From Promethearchaeota archaeon (GTDB taxonomy: Archaea > Asgardarchaeota > Lokiarchaeia > Sigyniarchaeales > SOKP01), in contig JABXKD010000020.1 in the NCBI GenBank assembly GCA_013375475.1, positions 1 to 47,783 of the forward strand: DNA of 47,783 nt, read 5' to 3'. The position numbers and the translations under genes were made by a program. The notes below the pieces were generated by a model, which was given only the letters and a program-made list of their open reading frames with translations, had not been told where the DNA came from and made no database searches. Positions 8,340 through 14,766 of the stretch are shown piece by piece. Every line of letters starts with the position of its first letter. The first letter of the stretch is position 1.

Positions 8340-8804
8340 TTAGTCCTCTTCTTCAAGTAGATCATCATCTTCAATATCATCTATGGAAGATTCTAAAACT
8401 GCTTCTAAACTATCTAATTCTCTCTGTGAAATTCCTAAATTTAGGACTTTAAAACCTCTACTTTGAGCGTAATCAACTACACTTATTCTTTTTTTAGCTC
8501 CTAATTTTGATGAAACTTTAATAGCGTGTTTCTTATTATTTAGATCTATCAAATCATTTATACTATGAACTCTTACCTCTTCATATCCAGATGGATGCAA
8601 TCCTCTAACCTTTTTAGGTCCTCTATACCCGATTGAAGGAGATTTTACCCCAGATTTGGACTTTATTCTAGTTCGTGAATCAATCCCTCTAGCTTTTCTC
8701 CACGAATCCTTTACTCTTACATATCTCCAAGATTCTACTCGTCTAAAAGAGGGTCGTTTTTCACTGATTTTTTTCCTAAGCTCTATTAATCTTTTTTGTT
8801 CCAT
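8340..8804 (-). CDS. rpl32e: Large-subunit ribosomal protein eL32
   Basis: Archaeal/eukaryal eL32, 154 residues. Diagnostic segments are KRPSFRRVESWRYVRVKDSW, the GIDSRTRIKSKSGVKSPSIGY core and KVRGLHPSGYEEVRVHS. The last 20 residues are strongly acidic (DDIEDDDLLEEED), an extension not present in most archaeal homologues. Acidic tails also occur on uS3 and uS19 in this cluster. It lies between uL6 and eL19 as in other archaea. Confidence 0.94.
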   Translation of the reverse strand: MEQKRLIELRKKISEKRPSFRRVESWRYVRVKDSWRKARGIDSRTRIKSKSGVKSPSIGYRGPKKVRGLHPSGYEEVRVHSINDLIDLNNKKHAIKVSSKLGAKKRISVVDYAQSRGFKVLNLGISQRELDSLEAVLESSIDDIEDDDLLEEED

Positions 8805-8819
8805 TCTTATGACCTCAAT

Positions 8820-9398
8820 TTATTTTATTTCCCAGGCAATTTCTTCTCCATTCTGAATTTTATAGAGATAAACTCCGTCTTGAAACACTCGTTGGTCTTT
8901 TTTTCTAATTCTACAAGCTTTTTTTATATTTGCAGCCGTTTGTCCTAATGTTTCTTTATCAGGACCAATTAAAATAACATCTTCGCCATCGATTTTAACT
9001 TCTACATTTTCTAAATATTTGGTGACTCGGGGAGCTCTTTCTCCTAAAAAGTTAACGACGTGAATTTCTTTTTTATCGGGTACCACTTCCACTGTGCATG
9101 GAAAGTGGCTATAACATACTTTACATATGTATTTGTAATTTGTTTGAACGCCATATATTAAATTTTTAATTAAATTTATGATAGTCTTAATTAACGCAAG
9201 TGTTTCGCTTTTGGGAAAGTGCGTTGTAAAGATCATTTTATTCCCTTCAATTTCTACCTTAATACCTCTTATATGCGAAAAATCTTTCGTTATCTTTCCG
9301 TTGGGTCCACTTACTGTAATGTGATGGTTTCCGTCAAGAGTGACACTAACTCCCTCTGGAATTTCCAATTCTTCTTTAAAAAATGCTACTTTTACCAT
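8820..9398 (-). CDS. rpl6: Large-subunit ribosomal protein uL6
   Basis: Archaeal uL6, 192 residues, with two repeated alpha/beta domains. Motifs include EIPEGVSVTLDGNHHITVSG at the N-terminus, LIKNLIYGVQTNYKYICKVCYSHFP centrally (given in parts), and VNFLGERAPRVTKYLENVEV in the second domain. The C-terminus KKDQRVFQDGVYLYKIQ is typical for archaea. It binds near the factor-binding site of the 50S subunit. Spacing to uS8 upstream is 24 nt and to eL32 downstream 15 nt. Confidence 0.95.
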   Translation of the reverse strand: MVKVAFFKEELEIPEGVSVTLDGNHHITVSGPNGKITKDFSHIRGIKVEIEGNKMIFTTHFPKSETLALIKTIINLIKNLIYGVQTNYKYICKVCYSHFPCTVEVVPDKKEIHVVNFLGERAPRVTKYLENVEVKIDGEDVILIGPDKETLGQTAANIKKACRIRKKDQRVFQDGVYLYKIQNGEEIAWEIK

Positions 9399-9422
9399 AT
9401 ATCCTTACCTATTTTTTTGCTA

Positions 9423-9806
9423 TTAATAAATATAACACAAGGTATTGCCACCAATGTGTTTTTCTTCTGCCTCTTTCATGGTCATAATACCTTGATTTGT
9501 TGTAAGTACAATTATTCCTAAACCTGGTGCTGGAAGTAGTTTTCTTTCAAGCGATTCAAATTGAGAAATGTTGTAATTGAGCCTCATTAAACCAGAGCAG
9601 TGGTTAATTTTGCCTAACAAGGCTATTTTGAATTTTCCTTGCCTACCATCGTCGTACCTTTCAAATTCCCCGATATACGCGTTTTGTTGGAAGATCCGAA
9701 GAACCATTTGATTTAGTTTCGAAGCTGGGCTAACTACCACTTCTTTTTTTCGTGCTTTTTCTGCGTTCTTAAGATCGTTACACATATCAGCTAGTGTATT
9801 TGTTAT
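9423..9806 (-). CDS. rps8: Small-subunit ribosomal protein uS8 (apparent AUA start)
   Basis: uS8 is recognised by KKEVVVSPASKL, YIGEFERYDDGRQGKFKI, LLPAPGLGIIVLTTNQGIM and the C-terminal HIGGNTLCYIY. The only ATG (9785, MCNDLKNAEK) would cut into the conserved first helix. Family members begin several residues before the conserved L-A-[DN] that lies just upstream here. In frame upstream the codons read ATA ACA AAT ACA CTA GCT GAT (ITNTLAD). A GAGGTG signal ends 6 nt before the ATA at 9806, and a TAA precedes within three codons. The start is therefore placed at AUA. The ATG at 9785 lies 27 nt from the signal, which is too far. Confidence 0.85.
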   Translation of the reverse strand: MTNTLADMCNDLKNAEKARKKEVVVSPASKLNQMVLRIFQQNAYIGEFERYDDGRQGKFKIALLGKINHCSGLMRLNYNISQFESLERKLLPAPGLGIIVLTTNQGIMTMKEAEEKHIGGNTLCYIY

Positions 9807-9833
9807 TTTTTACACCTCATTTTAATTTCAATA

Positions 9834-9980
9834 TTAGTCATATCTATAAAATCCAATTTCTTTTCCAATTTCGTAAAAACAACGACGACATATATATAAA
9901 CCGTATCTTCTTATTATACCTCTGTGTGTATGGCACCGTCTACACTCTCTTTGACCCTTACCTAATTTTCCTTGTGGCAT
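9834..9980 (-). CDS. rps14: Small-subunit ribosomal protein uS14 (zinc-binding type)
   Basis: A 48-codon gene in the gap between uL5 and uS8. The translation starts MPQGKLGKGQRECRRCHTH and contains RRYGLYICRRCFYEIGKEIG, ending FYRYD. Four cysteines in two CxxC pairs (CRRC and CRRC) form the zinc site of the C+ type uS14 found in archaea. The protein is of normal archaeal length and the frame is intact across the run of five T residues near 9885-9889. It lies in its canonical position. Confidence 0.92.
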   Translation of the reverse strand: MPQGKLGKGQRECRRCHTHRGIIRRYGLYICRRCFYEIGKEIGFYRYD

Positions 9981-10005
9981 AATTATCAATCTTGTTTTTA
10001 AATGA

Positions 10006-10611
10006 TTATATAAAATCTAAATCTAATTTATCTACTATATCAATTCCAAATTTTTTTTTTAAGAAATATTGAGCTTCTAAGCGAGAAACATAGTGATGTT
10101 TAGGTACTTTAGCTTTACCTTTTCTTCTATATTTTACTCGCATTCCAGGTCTTACTATTCGGCCAACAACATCTAACCCCCAGATGCCAATCACATTGTC
10201 GTATTCTATTCCTGGAATGGTAATATGTTCTGTAATTCCAAACCCAAAATTTCCATAATTATCGAAGCTTTTTCTTAACATTTTATCATTATTTACAACA
10301 AAAAGTCTTTTTAATAACTTTTCAGCTTCGTCATTGCGAACGGTAACCATTGTCCCGATTGGACGTCCTATTCTTAAGTTAAACTCTTTCACATTTTTCT
10401 TAGATAATGTTTTTACAGCAGTTTTACCCGAGATAGTTTGTAAGACCGTAGCTGCTCTTTCTAACTCTTCTCCTCCCGCACCCACTCCAATATTAAGAAC
10501 TACCTTTTCTAAATATGGTGTCTTCATCGGGTTTTTCCACATTTCTTCAAAGATTTTTTCTTGTTCCTTTAAAGATTTTTTCTTCGTTACTTTTACTGCT
10601 TTCGTTGACAT
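10006..10611 (-). CDS. rpl5: Large-subunit ribosomal protein uL5
   Basis: Archaeal uL5, 201 residues. It has MKTPYLEKVVLNIGVGAGGE, GKTAVKTLSKKNVKEFNLRIG and FGFGITEHITIPGIEYD, all conserved, and the archaeal C-terminal end DVVGRIVRPGMRVKYRRK...FGIDIV. An N-terminal basic extension of about 28 residues precedes the conserved core. uL5 binds 5S rRNA and contacts the P-site tRNA and the small subunit. It lies 21 nt after eS4 and 25 nt before uS14. Confidence 0.95.
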   Translation of the reverse strand: MSTKAVKVTKKKSLKEQEKIFEEMWKNPMKTPYLEKVVLNIGVGAGGEELERAATVLQTISGKTAVKTLSKKNVKEFNLRIGRPIGTMVTVRNDEAEKLLKRLFVVNNDKMLRKSFDNYGNFGFGITEHITIPGIEYDNVIGIWGLDVVGRIVRPGMRVKYRRKGKAKVPKHHYVSRLEAQYFLKKKFGIDIVDKLDLDFI

Positions 10612-10632
10612 TATAAATTTCCTCTCTTAATG

Positions 10633-11385
10633 CTAATCTAGTTCTGGTAAATTAATTTCGGATTGGTCTTCTCCTATAATAAAAGTATAATCATAAAGGG
10701 TTTCTGTATGGTCTGAATTATGCTGTATCGATACTGTACTTGCTTTCGGACCGAACCTCTTTAAAATACTTATTATTTTTCCTACTTGTCCAATATTTTT
10801 CCCGGACATGATTAATGCTAAATTTCCTTCCTTGAATTTTAATACTTTTTGAATTTCTTGTTCTGGAACGAAAATTTTCAAGACATCCATTCTTTTATAG
10901 ATATCTTCCTTAGGTTTTTTTGGATCCTTCACCCGTATCAATATATTTCTTCCGTCATGTAAGTTTAGTTGTATGTGACCTCCTTTTATAGTGGATTTCT
11001 GAATTATTCTACACAATTTAAATGTACTCTCTGCTTCGGATATTTCGTGCAAAATCAATCCGTGGTGAGAATCTGGAAGAATTCGATAATGCTTGTTCAA
11101 CTTTTCTATGCTTAACACATCCATTAATCCTAAGGGATATGCTTTGTCTTTAACGACCTTTCCATCTACGCTAAACTTCCCTAATCCTATTAATTTTTTT
11201 GCTTCTCGGTGGTTATCAACTATATTTAAAAGATCCCTTACAATATGCAGTAATGATAAACAGAATCTATTAGGGTGAGGGCCTGGTGATGGCTTCATAA
11301 AGAATTTGCCATGCTTTCTTTTTATTTGTAAATATTTAGGCGTATTAAGTCTTTTTAAAGATCTTGTACCGCCGTGTTTAGTCAT
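10633..11385 (-). CDS. rps4e: Small-subunit ribosomal protein eS4
   Basis: Archaeal/eukaryal eS4, 250 residues. Order of domains: an N-terminal conserved stretch (HGGTRSLKRLNTPKYLQI), an S4 RNA-binding domain (EAKKLIGLGKFSVDGKVVKD, near 60-80), a central eS4 domain, and a C-terminal KOW motif (MSGKNIGQVGKIISILKRFG, near 193-212). The start overlaps the end of uL24 by 8 nt, typical of coupled translation. It is absent from bacteria, supporting the archaeal assignment. Confidence 0.95.
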   Translation of the reverse strand: MTKHGGTRSLKRLNTPKYLQIKRKHGKFFMKPSPGPHPNRFCLSLLHIVRDLLNIVDNHREAKKLIGLGKFSVDGKVVKDKAYPLGLMDVLSIEKLNKHYRILPDSHHGLILHEISEAESTFKLCRIIQKSTIKGGHIQLNLHDGRNILIRVKDPKKPKEDIYKRMDVLKIFVPEQEIQKVLKFKEGNLALIMSGKNIGQVGKIISILKRFGPKASTVSIQHNSDHTETLYDYTFIIGEDQSEINLPELD

Positions 11386-11815
11386 CTATATCTTTCTCCT
11401 CTTTTTGTTTTTTTGGAGCTCTTAGCTCATCATCAGCGAATCCAAAGACAGCTTTGCGATCGATCATACTTGCTCTCCAAGGGTCCATTTTCTTCTCTTT
11501 AGAGAATTTAGTTATTAATAGTTTTGAAACGTGAATCGCAGGATGAAATTGTGTTCCATCTGCTTTGTCAAAAGTCGCTTCCTTAATTTTTACGCGCTGA
11601 TTTTTAGTTATCTCGATGACTTCGCCTTCAAAGTCTTTGAATTCACCCCGCGTAATTCGTACTCCATCTCCTACTCTTACAGGAAGCGCTTTTATCCCAT
11701 ATTCTTCTCTTACGAAATCTGCAACTCTTGCAGACAATAATTTTGACCGTTGATGATTCTTATGTTGAAACAATGCTTTCCTCTGTCTCCGAGGTTGTTT
11801 TGAATTAACTTTCAT
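11378..11815 (-). CDS. rpl24: Large-subunit ribosomal protein uL24
   Basis: Archaeal uL24, 145 residues, with the N-terminal archaeal/eukaryal signature KVNSKQPRRQRKALFQ and the KOW motif VGDGVRITRGEFKDFEGEVI near residues 48-67, followed by KADGTQFHPAIHVSKLLI. The C-terminus extends about 30 charged residues beyond the usual archaeal end. It initiates 50S assembly by binding the 5' end of 23S rRNA. It overlaps eS4 by 8 nt. Confidence 0.95.
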   Translation of the reverse strand: MKVNSKQPRRQRKALFQHKNHQRSKLLSARVADFVREEYGIKALPVRVGDGVRITRGEFKDFEGEVIEITKNQRVKIKEATFDKADGTQFHPAIHVSKLLITKFSKEKKMDPWRASMIDRKAVFGFADDELRAPKKQKEEKDIDD

Positions 11816-11838
11816 TTTTTTTCACTCTTTTTTTTTAT

Positions 11839-12264
11839 CTAAACAATTAATGAAGAAATGGAGGCTAAACGGGGAAATAATTCAGCAGCTTCTCTCGCTA
11901 TAGGTCCACGGATTTCTGTAGCTTTAGGATCGCCTTCTTTGGTTATAATCACGCCAGCATTGTCTTCAAAACACAACCTAGTTCCGTCTAATCTTCTATA
12001 TATCATTTTTTGCCGAACTATTACTGCTTTTAAAATATTTCCGCGTAAATCTGGACGACCTTTTTTAATAGTTACTGTACAAACATCTCCTATAGTCGCT
12101 TTTGGTAACCTCCTCAATCGCGTCTTTGAGTGATCTACATTAATAACTTGTGCTATTTTAGCTCCTGAATTATCTGTAATAAAGATTTTTGAACCATTTT
12201 GTACGCCATAACTAGTTCTTGGCTTAACTAGCGTTTTTCGTCCAAGTTTTCTTCTTGTTCCCAT
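11839..12264 (-). CDS. rpl14: Large-subunit ribosomal protein uL14
   Basis: uL14, 141 residues, with the core ITDNSGAKIAQVINVDHSKT, the strand VTIKKGRPDLRGNILKAVIV and the C-terminal motif TEIRGPIAREAAELFPRLASI. It is of normal archaeal length with a short basic N-terminal extension. Its ATG abuts the stop codon of uS17, which implies coupled translation. It forms an intersubunit bridge on the 50S face. Confidence 0.95.
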   Translation of the reverse strand: MGTRRKLGRKTLVKPRTSYGVQNGSKIFITDNSGAKIAQVINVDHSKTRLRRLPKATIGDVCTVTIKKGRPDLRGNILKAVIVRQKMIYRRLDGTRLCFEDNAGVIITKEGDPKATEIRGPIAREAAELFPRLASISSLIV

Positions 12265-12615
12265 CTAGGCCGCCCCCGTTTTTAATTTGTCTAATACTAT
12301 GAATGCTTTCGTTTTAGATAGTTTTCTACTTTCTCCTACTCGCACTAAATCTCCTACTTCAATTTCGTGATTAAGACATTCGGGTAAGTGACATGCGAGT
12401 CTCGAATTACGCCTTTCATATCTTTGATATTTTTTAACGAATTGAACATAATCTTGCCTGATTATTACGGTGTTTCTTGATTTTTTGTTAACAACTACTC
12501 CTTTTGTAATTTTTCCTCTAATTCGCGATTTCCCATGGAATGGACAATCTTTATCACTACATTCACGAGCAGTAGGGGGATTAACTCCGGGAATACCAAT
12601 ATTTCTAACGCTCAT
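12265..12615 (-). CDS. rps17: Small-subunit ribosomal protein uS17
   Basis: Archaeal/eukaryal-type uS17, 116 residues. It starts MSVRNIGIPGVNPPTARECS and carries CSDKDCPFHG (possible metal-binding cysteines), followed by the OB-fold with GVVVNKKSRNTVIIRQDYV, YQRYERRNSRLACHLPECL and GDLVRVGESRKLSKTKAFIV. The archaeal N-terminal extension is present. It is immediately followed by uL14 and preceded by rnp1 with a 1-nt gap. Confidence 0.95.
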   Translation of the reverse strand: MSVRNIGIPGVNPPTARECSDKDCPFHGKSRIRGKITKGVVVNKKSRNTVIIRQDYVQFVKKYQRYERRNSRLACHLPECLNHEIEVGDLVRVGESRKLSKTKAFIVLDKLKTGAA

Positions 12616-12616
12616 T

Positions 12617-12910
12617 TTATTTCCTTAACCATTTCTTTTTTTTTAAACTTCTTAATCTATTTTCAGGAATGCCGACAATCTTAGATCCATTCACTTCTAA
12701 CACTCCATCCTTAAGCTTGAATCTGAAAATATAATCTTTTTTGATATATTTTTTTATTATTTTATTTTTTTCGGATATTAACATATTCTGGGTATCGTCA
12801 ATTACTACGCCAACATCTTGGAATTTGGAATTTTCTGGTTTTGATTTAAGTCTAGCTTCTACTTCAAAGCCAATTAAATCGTGGTAAACCAGATATTTTG
12901 GGCTAATCAT
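12617..12910 (-). CDS. rnp1: RNase P protein subunit Rnp1 (Pop4/p29)
   Basis: The 97-residue protein matches the archaeal Pop4/Rpp29 family. It has the Sm-like barrel signature NKIIKKYIKKDYIFRFKL and the preceding GVVIDDTQNMLISEK, in which an internal strand pair exposes conserved hydrophobics. The position between uL29 and uS17 is the canonical archaeal one. It is part of ribonuclease P, which removes 5' leaders from pre-tRNA. In many archaea an aSUI1 (eIF1-like) gene lies between uL29 and rnp1; there is none here, only 11 nt. Confidence 0.88.
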   Translation of the reverse strand: MISPKYLVYHDLIGFEVEARLKSKPENSKFQDVGVVIDDTQNMLISEKNKIIKKYIKKDYIFRFKLKDGVLEVNGSKIVGIPENRLRSLKKKKWLRK

Positions 12911-12921
12911 TATAAAATCAT

Positions 12922-13119
12922 CTATTTTTCTTCGTTTTTTACAGTAAGAATCCTTGCTATTTGCTTTCTTAGAAGTTTTGCTTTTGCAGGGTTATCTGAG
13001 ATACCCCCACCAGTCTGCTGACTGTATAACATCATTAGTTCCTCTCTCAATGTTATCAAATTCCTCTCTCTTTCTCTTTCATCCATTTCTCGAACTTTTG
13101 CTGCCGTAATTAAGTCCAT
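12922..13119 (-). CDS. rpl29: Large-subunit ribosomal protein uL29
   Basis: uL29, 65 residues, two antiparallel helices. Motifs: KVREMDERERERNLITLREE at the N-terminus, GGGISDNPAKAKLLRKQIAR at the C-terminus. It lies near the exit of the peptide tunnel and contacts the signal recognition particle. Length is normal. It is 31 nt downstream of uS3 and 11 nt upstream of rnp1. Confidence 0.94.
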   Translation of the reverse strand: MDLITAAKVREMDERERERNLITLREELMMLYSQQTGGGISDNPAKAKLLRKQIARILTVKNEEK

Positions 13120-13150
13120 GTTTTAATCTCTCTTTTTTTTAGTTTTTTCT

Positions 13151-14030
13151 CTATTCCTTAGTTTCTTCATCAAGTTCTTTTTCTGATTCTAAAGAGATTT
13201 CAGAAACGTCTTCTTCTTCGACTTCATCGAACAACATTTTTTCTACCTCAGTTAATTCTCTTTCTTCCTCGGATACTTCGTAATCTTTTTCAAGTTTCGT
13301 TTTAGTTAATTCCGATATCTTTTTTGCTTGAACTTTTGCTAAAGCTTCATCGTTAATTTTAACTGTGTCGCCCATTCTTATATCTGCGTGCATAATCTTA
13401 ACAATAATCCCAAGAGTACCTGATTTTTGAATACATTGAGCTACTCCTCTGTCTACTCCTTCTTGAGCCGGGTGACCCGATTTTTTCATCGTGCCTGCCC
13501 TAAAAACCGTAGTTCGAGCTCGTTGTGAAGTTACTTTGCCAGAGACGATAATTTCTGTTCCTTTCGCACCGGAATCCATTATTTTTCTCAAAATGTAATA
13601 CCCGGCTCTTCTATAATGCCTTCCTCGATCTAACGAATACGCTAAACGCTCAGCCATAATTTGAGCGTTCAAATCGGGGTTTGGCACTTCTTCTACTTCA
13701 ATTTGGGGCATTAGGCTTAAGAGATTCGATATCCCTTAATTTTCCAGCCCAAATCGTTCTTGAAGAATGTCCGTAATCTCTTGAATACGCTTACCGCCTT
13801 TAAGCTAAAATGTCGAAACGACATTTAAATTTACCTATGACGAGTCCCGGTCGGGACGTTCTAAGCGTAATTCTTACTCCGAGTGGGGTTTTTTGTATAT
13901 CAACACCAGCAAACCCTGCCCGTACGAGTTCAGATCTTAGGTATTCGTTGATTTGCATCAACTTGATGCCCTGCTCAATTTCACTTCGCGGGAGTTTTCC
14001 TCTTGCGATAAAGTGTTTAGCGAGTGGCAC
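13151..14030 (-). CDS. rps3: Small-subunit ribosomal protein uS3, coding sequence interrupted by short insertions
   Basis: Archaeal uS3 is unmistakable in three consecutive blocks. Block one (14030-13830) contains HFIARG, INEYLRSELVRAGFAGVDIQ, KTPLGVRITLR and RPGLVIGK. Block two (13798-13739) reads GGKRIQEITDILQERFGLEN. Block three (13708-13151) starts PQIEVEEVPNPDLNAQIMAE, with SGAKGTEIIVSGKVTSQRAR later, and ends in an acidic tail. The blocks join to give an ordinary archaeal uS3, but 31 and 30 nt of unrelated DNA separate them, changing frame and adding a stop. Block two has no start codon of its own. The chosen GTG start (14030) lies 6 nt after AAAGGTG and aligns with the M1 of other archaeal uS3. 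A further 10-codon insertion (KLPRSEIEQG) lies in block one. Either the mRNA or translation is processed, or this copy is broken. Confidence 0.9.
13709..13738 (-). other. 30-nt stem-loop insertion with in-frame stop in uS3
   Basis: The conserved ...FGLEN and PQIEVEEV... of uS3 are separated by 30 bases that begin with TAA, in frame. They form most of a 9-bp stem, TTAAGGGAT / ATCTCTTAA with a 5-base loop and one G-U pair, followed by GCCTAATG. The coding flanks themselves are complementary (ATTTGGGC at 13754-13747 with GCCCCAAAT at 13709-13701), so an outer helix could bring the two coding ends together. Confidence 0.75.
13799..13829 (-). other. 31-nt stem-loop insertion inside the KH GXXG loop of uS3
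   Basis: Conserved coding sequence runs to GGT AAA (Gly-Lys of the GXXG loop) and resumes at GGC GGT AAG (Gly-Gly-Lys). In between are 31 bases holding a perfect 8-bp hairpin, AAATGTCG-TTT-CGACATTT (13826-13808), then TTAGCTTAAA. TAAA is repeated at both edges of the insertion. Read through, it gives a frameshift and a TAA (13802-13800). Confidence 0.75.
13968..13997 (-). other. In-frame 30-nt insertion in uS3 (10 residues)
   Basis: Between HFIARG and IKLMQINEYL, which are adjacent in other archaeal uS3 proteins, this gene has ten additional codons (KLPRSEIEQG). The DNA is more GC-rich than the surroundings and can form only a weak stem (CCCGC with GCAGGG, one bulged A). No stop codon occurs, so the residues may simply be translated. 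Its length equals that of the other two insertions in the gene to within one base. Confidence 0.55.
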
Positions 14031-14039
14031 CAGTTTCAC

Positions 14040-14286
14040 CTTTGATGATCTTTTGATTCATATTTTTCCAACAATTTTTCCAATGATTATTAAAATCTTC
14101 TTTAAATCTCATGAAGTAAATCAAATTAGTTGTTGATTAAATTTGAATTTTATTAAAATAAAAAAAAAGCATGATAAGGTAGCATTAGAAAATGCGAAAA
14201 TTTAAAAGGAGTATTGTAAAACCTAGTGGTTCCAGCGTATAATTAAAAAAAGTAACTGTGAAGAGTAAGAAAAAATCAAAATAACT
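14040..14286. other. Gap upstream of uS3
   Basis: About 250 AT-rich bases lie between the 142-residue hypothetical gene and uS3. On the minus strand a short frame beginning MNQKIIK (ATG at 14072) runs into a stop after 14 codons and is not convincing. The region may hold a separate promoter for the uS3-onward transcript, but no clear TATA element was singled out. Confidence 0.3.
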
Positions 14287-14715
14287 TTATGGTAGCTGTA
14301 TGGCTGATAGAAAAGGCCGCAACAGAGATTGAATTTTTTGAATTTCGTTATCTATGGCATCAACTTCGGGTGAAGAATACCCATCCATCAAATCCATTGA
14401 AGAATTAGTAAGTTCCATTAAAAACTCAAACTTCCTAATTAATTTTTTTTTATCATCACTATCTATATATAGTCTATATTCCTCAACTTCATCCTTAAAA
14501 ATAGAATCGAGTAGGTTATCGTAAGAAAGAGGTTTGCTCTTCATACTACATTGAAAAATTCTATTAATATTCTCTTCCAAATCCCCTAAAAGCTGAGTTA
14601 ATGTACTCACTAAGGAAAATCTCTGAAAATCTTTTTTTTCATCGTTTTTTAAGGAGAACTTCAATATACCTAAAAAAATACTGTAATTTCGTAAAATTCT
14701 TTTCAAAGAGGACAA
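14287..14715 (-). CDS. Hypothetical protein in the uL22-uS3 gap
   Basis: This 142-residue protein is not recognised. It is largely helical and charged, with no membrane segment, no cysteine pattern and no obvious signal peptide. Conspicuous segments are QRFSLVSTLTQLLGDLEENI (near 31-50) and a C-terminal helix EVDAIDNEIQKIQSLLRPFL. The Leu periodicity would permit coiled-coil or four-helix-bundle packing. It is encoded in the same direction as the ribosomal genes, 50 nt after the 424-residue repeat protein, and the two may form a unit inserted in the ribosomal cluster. Confidence 0.6.
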   Translation of the reverse strand: MSSLKRILRNYSIFLGILKFSLKNDEKKDFQRFSLVSTLTQLLGDLEENINRIFQCSMKSKPLSYDNLLDSIFKDEVEEYRLYIDSDDKKKLIRKFEFLMELTNSSMDLMDGYSSPEVDAIDNEIQKIQSLLRPFLSAIQLP

Positions 14716-14766
14716 AAATCACACCTACTAACTATTAAAAATAAAAAAAATATATAAATATATCTA

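Noticed and set aside
9834..9980. Apparent frameshift in uS14 near its second CxxC pair
   Set aside because: It arose from miscounting the T run; the sequence has five T residues there and the 48-residue protein reads through intact.
12265..12615. Cysteines in uS17 as evidence of a novel metalloprotein
   Set aside because: They belong to the ordinary archaeal/eukaryal uS17 N-terminus.
13700..13840. Canonical bulge-helix-bulge archaeal introns in uS3
   Set aside because: No 4-bp helix flanked by two 3-nt bulges at the required splice points could be drawn for either element, although nested helices exist at the second.
14030..14072. A fourth (25-nt) insertion in uS3, assuming a start at the ATG giving MNQKIIK
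   Set aside because: A GTG at 14030 behind AAAGGTG gives an N-terminus that aligns in length with other archaeal uS3, so no insertion is needed.
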